Below, in pieces: positions 1 through 7,479 of a stretch of DNA of 64,000 nt (the stretch's first letter is position 1; each line of letters starts with the position of its first letter). The notes beneath the pieces are model-generated. The model made no database searches, was not told the DNA's origin, and saw only the letters and a program-made list of their open reading frames with translations. The stretch comes from JBMOMT01 sp049324835 (GTDB taxonomy: Bacteria > Chloroflexota > Anaerolineae > CAYNKW01), in assembly GCA_049324835.1 (NCBI GenBank), contig JBMOMT010000060.1, forward strand, positions 163,391-227,390. Direction: 5' to 3'. Both the position numbers and the translations under genes were made by a program.

Positions 1-172
1 GCCCAGCGGTCCCTGCCAACAGATACGCGGCGATCTGAGCCGACATCTGCCAGACGGTGTCCGTCACGTTGGGCCACAGCCACAGGTAGGCCGGCAGAAA
101 CAAAAGGCCAACCTCGGCGAGGGCCTTCGATCCGGGCCGAGTGCGCTGCCACACGATCGCACCTCGCGTCAC
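1..172 (-). CDS. N-terminal fragment of a membrane protein (runs off the window)
   Basis: A GTG codon at 172-170 overlaps the TGA of the upstream YhfC-like gene in a GTGA arrangement, a usual sign of translational coupling. The frame stays open for 57 codons to the window edge. The visible peptide begins VTRGAIVWQRTRPG and continues into a hydrophobic stretch with LLFLPAYLWLWP, so a first membrane helix is likely around residues 20-37. No catalytic motif is visible in this short piece. It would be the last visible gene of the GntR-controlled operon. Function is not recognised. Confidence 0.5.
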   Translation of the reverse strand, partial: MTRGAIVWQRTRPGSKALAEVGLLFLPAYLWLWPNVTDTVWQMSAQIAAYLLAGTAG

Positions 173-1008
173 GGCTCGGGGCCAGCCGCCCTCTCGGCGC
201 GGCGAGTGGCCCACAGGATGGCCACGCTGCCCAACGAGAGAACCGCCAGCGCTGCCTCGGCGGCTTTTCCGCCCCACGCGCCGTTGATATAAACGGCCAC
301 GGCGTTGAGCAGCGCGTGCCAGCCGATGGCCGCCCACAGCGGCCACAACCGCCCCCGCAGGAAAACCTGCATCACCAGCGCCGCCGCCGAGAGGTGAAAC
401 AGCATGGCCATCAACCGTTCGGCGGCGGCCAGCAGCGGCATGTAGGCCGGCGTGGCCCAGAATGCTTTCACCTGACGGGCGGCCTCGGCGGCCTGCTCGG
501 CGGGCAGGCCCAGCGCGGTCACGTCGACGCCGCGCATGGCGGCCATGTTCAGCAACGTGACCCCCACCAGCAGCCCGGTGAGCATCGCTTCCACCCCGCC
601 GTGACCCGCGCCAAACATGAGCGCCTGCCGCCAGGTGCGGGCCTCCTTGAGCCAGAAGCGATAGACCAGGTAGCGGGCCGTCTCCTCGCACAGGCCGGCG
701 GTGAGGCCCAACACGACGGCGTTAAAGGGTAACTGCCACGCCTCCGGCGGCTTGGGCATCCAGTCGAGATTAAACAGCGCGGTCAGCCCAAAGTTGAGCG
801 GCAGATGCACCACCTGCGAGCCGACAAAGGCCACCGCCCCGGCGAAAAAGAGCGTCCACGGCAGCCGCCACCGTCGCCAGAGGAACAATCCCAGCGCTAC
901 TGGCGCGCCGAGCATGATGGTGATTTCGATGAGAAAAACAACAGTGAGCAGAGATGACCTCCCTCGGCTGGTAGTTGGTAGATGGGCGAGTCGTTTCCCA
1001 GTTACCAA
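169..1008 (-). CDS. YhfC-family intramembrane metalloprotease-like protein
   Basis: A hydrophobic protein of about 250-279 residues with seven or so membrane segments. It shows the motifs expected of the YhfC branch of CAAX/PrsW-like membrane proteases: EETAR, then GAGHGGVEA, and a late histidine in IGWHALLNA, which could form a metal site. The substrate is unknown. The start is uncertain. The longest frame opens with TTG at 1008, but the first 19 codons lie in a repeat-like segment (968-1024). A GGAGG sits six bases before an in-frame CTG at 951, and the first ATG is at 915. It follows the FtsX permease gene closely, so it probably belongs to the same operon and may act on the envelope. Confidence 0.75.
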   Translation of the reverse strand: MVTGKRLAHLPTTSRGRSSLLTVVFLIEITIMLGAPVALGLFLWRRWRLPWTLFFAGAVAFVGSQVVHLPLNFGLTALFNLDWMPKPPEAWQLPFNAVVLGLTAGLCEETARYLVYRFWLKEARTWRQALMFGAGHGGVEAMLTGLLVGVTLLNMAAMRGVDVTALGLPAEQAAEAARQVKAFWATPAYMPLLAAAERLMAMLFHLSAAALVMQVFLRGRLWPLWAAIGWHALLNAVAVYINGAWGGKAAEAALAVLSLGSVAILWATRRAERAAGPEP

Positions 1009-1024
1009 TCTCCCAATGTACCAG
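968..1024. repeat. Degenerate seven-base repeat with inverted halves
   Basis: The segment is built of variants of TTGGTAG and TACCAAT spaced about seven bases apart, and its two halves are inverted (CTGGTA at 968-973 against TACCAG at 1019-1024, TTGGTA at 975-980 against TACCAA at 1003-1008). It lies between the permease stop and the plausible starts of the YhfC-like gene, and resembles the other heptamer arrays of this window in build though not in unit sequence. Confidence 0.45.
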
Positions 1025-2353
1025 CTATTCGTAGCGCAATGCCTCCACCGGGTCGAGCCGCGCGGCGCGGTTGGCCGGCAGCAACCCCGCCAGCAGGGCC
1101 ACCCCCGTGCTGAGGACGATGACGGTGATCACCAGCCACGGCGGGAAACGCGAGATGTTGAACGTGGGATAGTCGCTCAGGAACGTGGCGCGAGCGGCCA
1201 GGTTGATGATCTGGCCGACGACCCAGGCGGCGGCGACGCCAACCAGGCCGCCGAAAAAGCCGATGCTGCCCGCCTCGACGGTGAACAGGAAGCGGATCGT
1301 GCCTCTGGACGCGCCGACGGCCTTCATGACGCCGATCTCGCGTGTGCGCTCATAGATGGCCATGATGAGCGTGTTGACGATGCCCAGGCTGGCCACGGCC
1401 AGCGCGATCAGCCCCACCACACTCAGCACGCCTTCGATGACGGCAAACACGCCGCGCAGCTCGCCTGCCGCATCGTCGGCGGTGTCGGCCTCGAAATCGC
1501 CCAATTCTTCGATGGCGCGGGCTACGGCATCGGTATTTTTGGGATCGTCGACCGTCACCGCGGCGGCAAAGCCCATGTTCTGGTCGGTATAGTACTCGTC
1601 GTCCTCGTTAAAGTAGCGCGCCATCTCCACGCCATCCTCGTAGGGCACGACGACCTCGGTCGAGGCGATGCTGTCCTCCAGCACGCCGACGATCTCAAAG
1701 GTGTAATCCTGCCCCTCCGGCTCCTTGCTCGAAAAGGGGTTGACCTGGTAGCCCTGGCTCACCCGCACTTCGATCTCTCTGCCCAACGCCTCCTCCGGCC
1801 AGGACAGTCCCCACACGTCCAGGTAGGCATAGGCCACGACTGCCTTGCCCCGGTCGCCATCTTTCAGGCTCCGCCCGGCGGCGATGCCTCGCGTTTCCAA
1901 TTCGTTGGGTGACAGCGACTCCAGCGAGACCTGGAAGCGTTTGTCTTGCCCCACCAGCCTGACCCAACGCGCCAGGACGACGATCACCGGGTCGACGCGC
2001 TCGACGTGCTCCAGCGCGGCGATGCGGGCCAGGTCTTGGCCGGTGAAGGTTTTGAACGCGCCGATGGGGTTCAACTGGCCCTCCTGCACTTCCTGTGGCT
2101 GCCCGCCAAAGCCGGTGGTGCTCAGGATCAGGCCCAGCGTGCCGCCGGCCATCCTGGGTTGCACGGAAACGATATCCGGCGCTTGCAGTGAGCTGAACTG
2201 GGCGGTGATAAAGTTCTGCGCCCCCGCACCCAGGCTGACCAGCAGCGCCACGAGCGTCGCGCCGATGACCACCGCCATGACTGTCAACAGCGTGCGTAGT
2301 TTACGCCGCCACAGGTTGGTGATGGCCGTCCGCAGATAGTCTCTAAACAGCAT
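1025..2353 (-). CDS. ABC transporter permease, FtsX/MacB type
   Basis: A 442-residue permease. It has one N-terminal membrane segment (LRTLLTVMAVVIGATLVALL), a large extracytoplasmic MacB-type domain of about 230 residues, and three C-terminal segments forming the FtsX domain with the conserved IYERTREIGVMKAVGAS loop. It ends LDPVEALRYE, the usual end of the family. The ATG at 2353 overlaps the stop of the ATPase gene by 11 bases; longer versions reading into that gene are not favoured. Together with the LolD-type ATPase it matches the YtrE-YtrF pair of the ytr operon. Proteins of this type move lipids, peptides or antibiotics out of the membrane, or transmit force; the cargo here is unknown. 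Confidence 0.9.
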   Translation of the reverse strand: MLFRDYLRTAITNLWRRKLRTLLTVMAVVIGATLVALLVSLGAGAQNFITAQFSSLQAPDIVSVQPRMAGGTLGLILSTTGFGGQPQEVQEGQLNPIGAFKTFTGQDLARIAALEHVERVDPVIVVLARWVRLVGQDKRFQVSLESLSPNELETRGIAAGRSLKDGDRGKAVVAYAYLDVWGLSWPEEALGREIEVRVSQGYQVNPFSSKEPEGQDYTFEIVGVLEDSIASTEVVVPYEDGVEMARYFNEDDEYYTDQNMGFAAAVTVDDPKNTDAVARAIEELGDFEADTADDAAGELRGVFAVIEGVLSVVGLIALAVASLGIVNTLIMAIYERTREIGVMKAVGASRGTIRFLFTVEAGSIGFFGGLVGVAAAWVVGQIINLAARATFLSDYPTFNISRFPPWLVITVIVLSTGVALLAGLLPANRAARLDPVEALRYE

Positions 2354-3035
2354 GGGCCGCCTCCCCGTTGTCCTGCACGATCCGACCGTCGCGCAGGGCG
2401 ATGTGCCGGCCGGCAAAGGCGGCCACGTCAGGATCGTGCGTCACCACGATCACCGTCAGGCCGCGCTCGCGGTTGAGCCGGACCAACAGCTCGACGATGC
2501 CCATGCCGGTGGTGCTGTCCAGGTTGCCCGTCGGTTCGTCGGCCAGCAACAGCCTGGGCTGGTTGGCCAGCGCGCGGGCGATGCTCACCCGCTGCCGTTC
2601 ACCGCCGGAAAGCTCTGTTGGCTTGTGACGCATCCGGTCGGCCAGACCGATGGCCTCCAGCGTCTCGCGTGCCCGGGCCAGCCGCTCTTTACGCGGCGCG
2701 CGGGCAAAGACCAGTGGCAGGGCCACGTTCTCCAGCGCGGTGAGCGTCGATTGCAGGTTGAACGTCTGAAAGACAAAGCCCACCTGGGCGTTGCGATACC
2801 TGGATAGCTCGCGGTCGGTGGCCCGGCTCAGGTCCTGGCCGTTTACCACGATCGTGCCGGTGGTGGGGGTATCCAGCCCGCCGACGACGTGTAATAGCGT
2901 GCTCTTGCCGCTGCCCGAAGGCCCCAACACGGCCACAAACTCTCCCTCGGCCACCGTCAGACTCACCCCATCCAGCGCGTGGATCGTCTCGTGGCCCATT
3001 TTGTAACTGCGTGTGACATCTCGCAATTCGATCAT
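2343..3035 (-). CDS. ABC transporter ATP-binding protein, LolD/MacB (YtrE) type
   Basis: A 230-residue nucleotide-binding subunit with Walker A GPSGSGKS, Q-loop VFQTFNLQ, signature LSGGERQRVSIARAL, Walker B LLLADEPTGNLD and switch histidine VVTHD. The length and the NLD form after Walker B are typical of the LolD/MacB class that pairs with FtsX permeases. The ATG at 3035 is chosen over a GTG 12 bases upstream because GTGAGG then acts as ribosome binding site. It pairs with the overlapping FtsX permease downstream. Confidence 0.93.
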   Translation of the reverse strand: MIELRDVTRSYKMGHETIHALDGVSLTVAEGEFVAVLGPSGSGKSTLLHVVGGLDTPTTGTIVVNGQDLSRATDRELSRYRNAQVGFVFQTFNLQSTLTALENVALPLVFARAPRKERLARARETLEAIGLADRMRHKPTELSGGERQRVSIARALANQPRLLLADEPTGNLDSTTGMGIVELLVRLNRERGLTVIVVTHDPDVAAFAGRHIALRDGRIVQDNGEAAHAV

Positions 3036-3042
3036 ATCCAAC

Positions 3043-3092
3043 CTCACGCCTCACCTTTGACGTTTGACGTTTGACGTTTGACGCCCCACGCC
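3043..3092. repeat. Heptanucleotide repeat array (TTTGACG units)
   Basis: Several tandem copies of a seven-base unit, three of them close to CGTTTGA, are flanked by related variants (CGCCTCA, CGCCCCA). It fills the gap between the ABC-2 permease and the LolD-type ATPase genes. A related array lies at 5674-5731. Confidence 0.8.
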
Positions 3093-3890
3093 TCACTTCC
3101 ACCGCGTCAAAATCGTCTCCCGCTGAAAGAGCCGCACCGCCAGCCATAACACGCCCAGGTTGACCAACGCCACGACCGCCGTCGACCACAGCAGTATCTG
3201 CACGTTGAGAAAGATCTTGCCGGCCAGCACGGCGATGCTGACGCCGATGACCGGCACGATAAAAATCGCCGTGACCTGTTGGGCGGCGCGTGGATCGTTG
3301 AGCCGCGACGAGGCGATGACGCCGCAAGACGTGGACAGCAGCGCGAACAGCGGGCTGAGCAGAGCCATGCCCAGCGTCCACACCGGCCGCACCAACTGGG
3401 CGAACACCACCCGGCTGGCGATAAAGTACATGCCCACTGCCGTGAGCGCAAAGCTGAGCCAGGCCAGGATCACCGCCGGCGTCACGGCAGCGATCGTTTT
3501 GCCCACCAGCAATTCCGCCGTGCTGACCGGCGTGGCCAGCAGCGGCTCCAGGCTGCGCGTCTCTTTTTCGCCGATGATGCTGTAGGCGGCGATATAGACG
3601 GGCAGGGCCATGGGGATGAGCAGCAGGTAAAACATGTACTGGTCGTTCATCAGCACGATAAAGCCGTCTTTGGCGCCCAACGCGGCCAGTTCGGGCGGCA
3701 GGCCAAAGGAACTGCTGCCCGTGTCGAGGTTGAGCTCCTCCTCCGGCGCACGCTGCATGAAATAGGTCGTGCCCAGGATCATGCCCACCATCAAGATGGG
3801 CAGCAGGGCCATCATGATGACCACCATTTTGTTCTTGCGCATGTCGAGCCATTCTTTTTCGACGATGGCCCAAATTCGGTCTCCGTTCAT
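3093..3890 (-). CDS. ABC-2 family transporter permease (YtrC/NatB-like)
   Basis: A 265-residue membrane protein. A cytoplasmic N-terminus (IVEKEWLDMRKNKM) precedes about six membrane segments, with a longer extracytoplasmic loop after the first. The EKE motif near residue 12 and the GEKETRSLEPLLATP stretch before a helix are hallmarks of ABC-2 export permeases. It is the natural partner of the NatA-like ATPase at 4533-5447, from which it is separated by the DUF4870 gene and a repeat-bearing spacer. The ATG at 3890 has a GGAG 12 bases upstream. The cargo is unknown; by analogy with ytr it may be linked to cell-envelope stress. Confidence 0.9.
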   Translation of the reverse strand: MNGDRIWAIVEKEWLDMRKNKMVVIMMALLPILMVGMILGTTYFMQRAPEEELNLDTGSSSFGLPPELAALGAKDGFIVLMNDQYMFYLLLIPMALPVYIAAYSIIGEKETRSLEPLLATPVSTAELLVGKTIAAVTPAVILAWLSFALTAVGMYFIASRVVFAQLVRPVWTLGMALLSPLFALLSTSCGVIASSRLNDPRAAQQVTAIFIVPVIGVSIAVLAGKIFLNVQILLWSTAVVALVNLGVLWLAVRLFQRETILTRWK

Positions 3891-3948
3891 CGTTGTATCA
3901 GACTCCTATCCCAGACGAGCCGGAATCGAAAAAAGCCAGAGCATTTCA

Positions 3949-4003
3949 CCACCAGGACACAAAGACACCGAGCTCTTTACTTTTCTTCTTTGGGTCTTGG
4001 TGG
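3949..4003. repeat. Imperfect inverted repeat of the CACCAAGACACAAAG type
   Basis: CCACCAGGACACAAAG at 3949-3964 is matched in inverse by CTTTGGGTCTTGGTGG at 3988-4003 (14 of 16 positions). This kind of palindromic intergenic element is common in several bacterial groups. It sits in the 180-base spacer between the ABC-2 permease and DUF4870 genes, where it may fold in the RNA and modulate expression of the downstream half of the operon. Confidence 0.7.
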
Positions 4004-4070
4004 TTAATCATCTCGCCAAGCGGGCAGCGATTTCACCGGCAAGGCACAGCTTTGTCGCAGAGACGACGCG

Positions 4071-4520
4071 CTATTTCCGGTTTTCCAGCCAGCGGCCGAT
4101 GACGGCATAGTTAAAGTCGTGGCCGCCCAGGCAGCGCACTGCGCCCCACAGCCCGTAGAGCACCGTCAGGCCCATGATGCCCAGGGGCAGGATCATCAGG
4201 AACAGGCCGAACCACAACCCCGCCGGCGGCGTGGTCTGATATACATCGGGGTTGGCCATGAGCGGCGGCAGCAACAAGGCCATCCAGGCACAGCCCCAGC
4301 ACGCCCACAAGACCCAGGTCAGCACCATCGTTGCGATCTGGTAAACCAGCGCCTGGAGCGCCTGGCCGGCCGCGTAGGCCGATCTGTCCTTCTGCGTCAC
4401 CCAGACCACCAGCGCCGCGGCGATGCCGCCGATGCCGTTGGTGAAAACCCCCAGCAGGATGCTGCCATGGGCCAACCCGGCAAGCACACGTTCCTCTTGG
4501 CTGGTCACCTTTGTCTCCAC
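4071..4520 (-). CDS. DUF4870 (Tic20-like) small membrane protein
   Basis: A 149-residue protein whose N-terminal SQEERVLAGLAHGSILLGVF matches the start of the DUF4870 family. Three or four membrane helices follow, with QKDRSAYAAGQALQALVYQ between the first and second, a typical feature of these proteins. It starts with GTG at 4520 behind AAAGGAGG. It lies between the ATPase and permease of the ABC-2 transporter. DUF4870 proteins often sit in such operons but have no established role. Confidence 0.85.
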   Translation of the reverse strand: METKVTSQEERVLAGLAHGSILLGVFTNGIGGIAAALVVWVTQKDRSAYAAGQALQALVYQIATMVLTWVLWACWGCAWMALLLPPLMANPDVYQTTPPAGLWFGLFLMILPLGIMGLTVLYGLWGAVRCLGGHDFNYAVIGRWLENRK

Positions 4521-4532
4521 GTTGAGCCTCCT

Positions 4533-5447
4533 TTAGCTCTGCGATTCTTTCATCAGGTCAAAGTAGACCTGTTCCAGCGAGTGTTCTTCTTTTTCCACAA
4601 ACTGCACCGCGCCGCCGGCCTCCACCAGCGCCCGCACCACTGCCGGGTTCTGCGATTCGGGATCATCCAACGCCACGCGGATCTGGCTGTCGAATTGCGA
4701 GACGCTTTTGACAAAGGGCAGCGCCTCCACGGCAGCGATGAGTGCGGGCGTGACCTCTGGCAGCCGGATGAGCACCGACTGCCCGTACAACCCGCGGCGC
4801 AGCGCCTCTGGCGTATCCACACGGATGAGGTGTTGTTTGATGACACCCACGCGGTCGCACAGCCGGTCGGCCTCATCCAGGTTGTGGGTGCAGACAAAGA
4901 TGGTGCGTCCCTGGCCACTGAGTTCCTCGACGAAATCGCGCACCACGCGGGCCGCCTCCGGATCGAGCGCGGAAGTCGGCTCGTCCAAAAACAGCACCGG
5001 CGGTTCGTGGAGCAACGCCCGGGCGATGGCCAGCTTTTGGCGCATGCCTTTGGAAAAACCGCCCACCGGCTCGTGCCGCCGCTCCCACAGGCCGAGCATG
5101 GTCAGATACTTTTTCACCTGGCCGGGCGCGTCGTCCACACCGTAGAGCCTGGCGAATAGGCGCAGGTTTTCCTCCGCGTCCAGGCGTGGATACAGCCCCG
5201 GCGTCTCGGTGAGGATGCCAGCGCTGGCGCGGATGGCGTCGTCTTCGGCGCCGATCTGGTGGCCGTTGACCCAGGCTGTGCCGCTCGTGGGTGCGATGAG
5301 TGAGGCCAGCATCCGCACGGTCGTCGTTTTGCCGGCGCCGTTGGGGCCGAGGAAACCAAAAACTTCACCCTGACGCACCTCAAGCGTCAGGCTGTCTACG
5401 GCCAGGATGCCGTTGAAACGTTTGGTCAAACCTTGTGTTTGGATCAT
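4533..5447 (-). CDS. ABC transporter ATP-binding protein, NatA/CcmA type (YtrB-like)
   Basis: A 304-residue ATPase with Walker A GPNGAGKTT, signature GFSKGMRQKLAIARALL, Walker B LFLDEPTSALD and switch histidine VCTHNLDEADRL. After the core of about 215 residues it has a C-terminal extension (from residue 225) ending in EEHSLEQVYFDLMKE, as in ATPases that serve ABC-2 permeases. ATG at 5447 follows AGGAGA, and that ribosome site overlaps the stop of the DUF4177 gene, so the two are likely co-translated. It is expected to power the permease at 3093-3890. Confidence 0.92.
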   Translation of the reverse strand: MIQTQGLTKRFNGILAVDSLTLEVRQGEVFGFLGPNGAGKTTTVRMLASLIAPTSGTAWVNGHQIGAEDDAIRASAGILTETPGLYPRLDAEENLRLFARLYGVDDAPGQVKKYLTMLGLWERRHEPVGGFSKGMRQKLAIARALLHEPPVLFLDEPTSALDPEAARVVRDFVEELSGQGRTIFVCTHNLDEADRLCDRVGVIKQHLIRVDTPEALRRGLYGQSVLIRLPEVTPALIAAVEALPFVKSVSQFDSQIRVALDDPESQNPAVVRALVEAGGAVQFVEKEEHSLEQVYFDLMKESQS

Positions 5448-5456
5448 CCCTGTCTC

Positions 5457-5663
5457 CTAAAACCAGCGGTCGCCAGGCTCGCGGCGACGCGCCCCGCCCA
5501 CGGGCCGCTTGAGCACGGCCACGAATTCACCCTGAAGGCGCGTCGCGGCGATCACCTCCCACCCCTCTTCGCCCCACAGATTGAGCTCTTCTTCGATCTC
5601 TTCGGCGCGAAAGCCTTTGATCCCGATGCCTGTTTTCAGCACTTTGTATTCCCACCTGGTCAT
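5457..5663 (-). CDS. DUF4177 domain protein
   Basis: A 68-residue soluble protein. It begins MTRWEYKVLK and has the pattern LNLWGEEGWEVIAA followed by a VAVLKRP strand, which is the signature of the DUF4177 family, small proteins of unknown function often found near membrane or transporter genes. It sits between the Band-7 gene and the ATPase gene in the same operon. The C-terminal tail (GGARRREPGDRWF) is polar and probably unstructured. Confidence 0.8.
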   Translation of the reverse strand: MTRWEYKVLKTGIGIKGFRAEEIEEELNLWGEEGWEVIAATRLQGEFVAVLKRPVGGARRREPGDRWF

Positions 5664-5673
5664 GCTCCCTCCA

Positions 5674-5731
5674 CCTCACGTTTGACGTTTGACGTTTGAC
5701 GTTTGACGTTTCACGCTTCACGTTTCACGCT
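5674..5731. repeat. Heptanucleotide repeat array reaching into the Band-7 stop codon
   Basis: About eight units of the kind TTGACGT and TTCACGC run in tandem. The array includes the stop codon of the Band-7 gene, so the last residues of that protein (SVKREA) are encoded by repeat units. It shares its unit with the array at 3043-3092. Confidence 0.8.
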
Positions 5732-6703
5732 GTCAGACCCCATCGGAGCCATGCCTGCCAGAGATGTTACCCCGGCCAGCCCGCCCAGGTTCATCGTATC
5801 CACCGCGCTGCTGGGCACGATGACCAGCGCGCCGCGCTCTTTTAAGCCCTCGAAGAGCATGTTCATCGCCCGCAGGTGCAGCGCCACCGGGCTGTCTGCG
5901 TACGCCTCGGCCGCCTCGCGGAAGCTGTGGGCGATCTGCTTCTCGCTCTCGCCCAGGATGACCCGCGCCTGACGCTCACGCTCGGCTTGAGCCTGACGGC
6001 TCATGGCATCTTCCAGCGCCTCCGGGATGACGACATCGCGGATCTCGACCGATTGCACCGTCACGCCCCAGGGGGTGGTGCGCTCGTCGATGATCTTTTG
6101 CAGCTCGGCGTCCATGGCGGCGCGACCCACCAGGATGGCTGCCAGGTCCATCTGGCCGATGATCTCACGCAACGCCGTCTGCGCCGCCCAGGCGATGGCC
6201 ACGCGATAGTCTTCCACTTCCAGGGCCGCCTTTTCGGCGTCCCACACCACCCAAAATAGCACGGCGTCCACATCAACGGGCACGGTGTCTTTGGTGAGCG
6301 TCTTTTCGGCGTTAAAGGGCGTGACCATCACGCGGTGATCGATCCAGGCTGGAATGCTGTCCACGACGGGGATGACCCAGAACAGCCCCGGCCCTTTCAG
6401 GCCGCGAAACCTGCCAAAGCGCAGGACGATGGCCTTTTCCCACTGGTTGGCTACCTTGATGGCGAACAGGAAAGCGAGACCCACCAGCGCGCCGGTCAGG
6501 ACGATTGCTGCCAGGAACCAGTCGGCTGCGTCGATCAGGACGTCCAAAACAAGGGCCGTGACGATGCAGAGTGTCAGCACGATCACAAACACCGTCGTCG
6601 AGACGCCATTGACCATTTTCGAAAAATTGTAAGCTTGTTGGGCAGATATACCTGACCTGTCTGTGCGTCGGGCCTGGACGCGAAGATACTTTGAGCTTTG
6701 CAT
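5711..6703 (-). CDS. SPFH/Band-7 (slipin/stomatin-like) membrane protein
   Basis: A 330-residue protein with a soluble N-terminus, two membrane segments (about residues 34-55 and 62-85) and a Band-7 domain starting at KVANQWEKAIVLRFGRF. The domain contains VDVDAVLFWVV and ends in an alpha-helical stretch with the typical ALEDAMSRQAQAERERQARVIL. Slipins form oligomers on membranes and organise microdomains. ATG at 6703 follows a strong AGGAGG. It is the second gene of the GntR-controlled operon, which suggests membrane-stress sensing or scaffolding of the two ABC transporters. Confidence 0.9.
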   Translation of the reverse strand: MQSSKYLRVQARRTDRSGISAQQAYNFSKMVNGVSTTVFVIVLTLCIVTALVLDVLIDAADWFLAAIVLTGALVGLAFLFAIKVANQWEKAIVLRFGRFRGLKGPGLFWVIPVVDSIPAWIDHRVMVTPFNAEKTLTKDTVPVDVDAVLFWVVWDAEKAALEVEDYRVAIAWAAQTALREIIGQMDLAAILVGRAAMDAELQKIIDERTTPWGVTVQSVEIRDVVIPEALEDAMSRQAQAERERQARVILGESEKQIAHSFREAAEAYADSPVALHLRAMNMLFEGLKERGALVIVPSSAVDTMNLGGLAGVTSLAGMAPMGSDSVKREA

Positions 6704-6712
6704 GTTGTCCTC

Positions 6713-7108
6713 CTAATGTGCTTTCACGCGGCTGAATACTTTTTCCAGTTTGTTCTGGAAGGTCTGTTCCACTTCTCGACGGCTGTACCCCAGGTTGGCC
6801 AGTTCATCCAACGCCGTGACGATGATGAGCCTCATTTTTTCCTCTCGCATGTGGGTCAGTGACTCCTCTTCGGGGCTATCGGCCACAAACGTGCCCCGCC
6901 CCCGTTGGGTAGAGATGAGCCCTTCCCGTTCGAGTTCAAAATAAGCCCGCACGACGGTGTTAAAGTTGATGCGCAGGTCGGTGGCCAGTTGCCGGATGGT
7001 GGGCAGTTGATCGCCTGGCTTGAGTTGTCCCGCTGCGATCTGGGCCTTGATCTGCTCCGTGATCTGGGCGTATATCGGCAACCGGCTTTCGGTGTCGATC
7101 TGGACCAC
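6713..7108 (-). CDS. GntR-family transcriptional regulator, YtrA subfamily
   Basis: A 131-residue regulator. A winged helix-turn-helix covers about residues 8-76 (LPIYAQITEQIKAQIAAG, then LPTIRQLATDLRINFNTVVRAYFELEREGLI and the wing RGRGTFV), followed by a short helical C-terminus of about 50 residues instead of a large effector domain. This is the YtrA layout. YtrA-type proteins repress their own operon of ABC transporters and are relieved by cell-wall-active compounds. GTG start at 7108 behind AGGAGG. It is the first gene of the operon and lies next to a palindromic operator over its promoter. Confidence 0.93.
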   Translation of the reverse strand: MVQIDTESRLPIYAQITEQIKAQIAAGQLKPGDQLPTIRQLATDLRINFNTVVRAYFELEREGLISTQRGRGTFVADSPEEESLTHMREEKMRLIIVTALDELANLGYSRREVEQTFQNKLEKVFSRVKAH

Positions 7109-7125
7109 GCCTTGCCTCCTATTGT

Positions 7126-7162
7126 AATACTAATACATTATTGTACTAGTATTATAGTACAA
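7126..7162. promoter_or_regulatory. Two overlapping palindromes, likely GntR/YtrA operator
   Basis: TTGTACTA-N6-TAGTACAA (7141-7162) has perfect eight-base arms and covers the -10 box. AATACTAATAC (7126-7136) and GTACTAGTATT (7143-7153) form a second inverted repeat with one mismatch, reaching toward the start codon. The position fits autorepression by the adjacent YtrA-type regulator. Confidence 0.75.
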
Positions 7163-7179
7163 TTTTGGGAAAATGTCAA
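7151..7179 (-). promoter_or_regulatory. Consensus sigma-70 promoter of the gntR-ABC operon
   Basis: Read on the minus strand: -35 TTGACA (7179-7174), a 17-base spacer and -10 TATAAT (7156-7151), a perfect consensus, about 40 bases ahead of the GTG of the regulator. Confidence 0.85.
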
Positions 7180-7208
7180 GGCCCAAAAAAGTCATCGAGT
7201 CTTTGCCG

Positions 7209-7236
7209 TTGCAGATTGGCTGCTCTATGCTATAAT
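7209..7236 (+). promoter_or_regulatory. Probable promoter of the DUF4349 lipoprotein gene
   Basis: -35 TTGCAG (7209-7214), 16-base spacer, -10 TATAAT (7231-7236). The MITE-like element begins nine bases downstream, so any transcript would carry the element in its leader. Confidence 0.55.
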
Positions 7237-7401
7237 GGACAAACGTAACTGCTCAGCCTACCCTCCCGCAGGCTAAAATCGTTTACCCTGTCCCACAATC
7301 TAGTCGACTGGACGCTGGCGAATCGGCAAATTGCGGCAGTGGGCACGGCATTGCCGTGCCCCTACAAGAGCCTGCGGGAGGGTGAGCAGTTACGGACAAA
7401 C
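7237..7401. mobile_element. MITE-like element (7245-7393) with 8-bp target duplications
   Basis: A 149-base segment begins GTAACTGCTCA (7245) and ends TGAGCAGTTAC (7393). The inverted ends continue inward through CCCTCCCGCAGGCT at one end and AGCCTGCGGGAGGG at the other; the left end has an extra GCCTA. The direct repeat GGACAAAC abuts both ends (7237-7244 and 7394-7401), as left by a transposase that makes 8-bp duplications. There is no room for a transposase. The interior holds a second palindrome (GGGCACGGCA/TGCCGTGCCC). Related single ends lie at 24481 and 53741. Confidence 0.8.
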
Positions 7402-7479
7402 ATGGAACCAGGTGTTGGTTTTGACCGTCTATGAAACAGGTATCACACTTTTGCTGCCATGACATTCAAGGAGGAGAAC

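Noticed and set aside
7283..7465. 60-codon frame on the minus strand inside the MITE-like element
   Set aside because: It runs across the element border, has no ribosome site and is too short to be a transposase.
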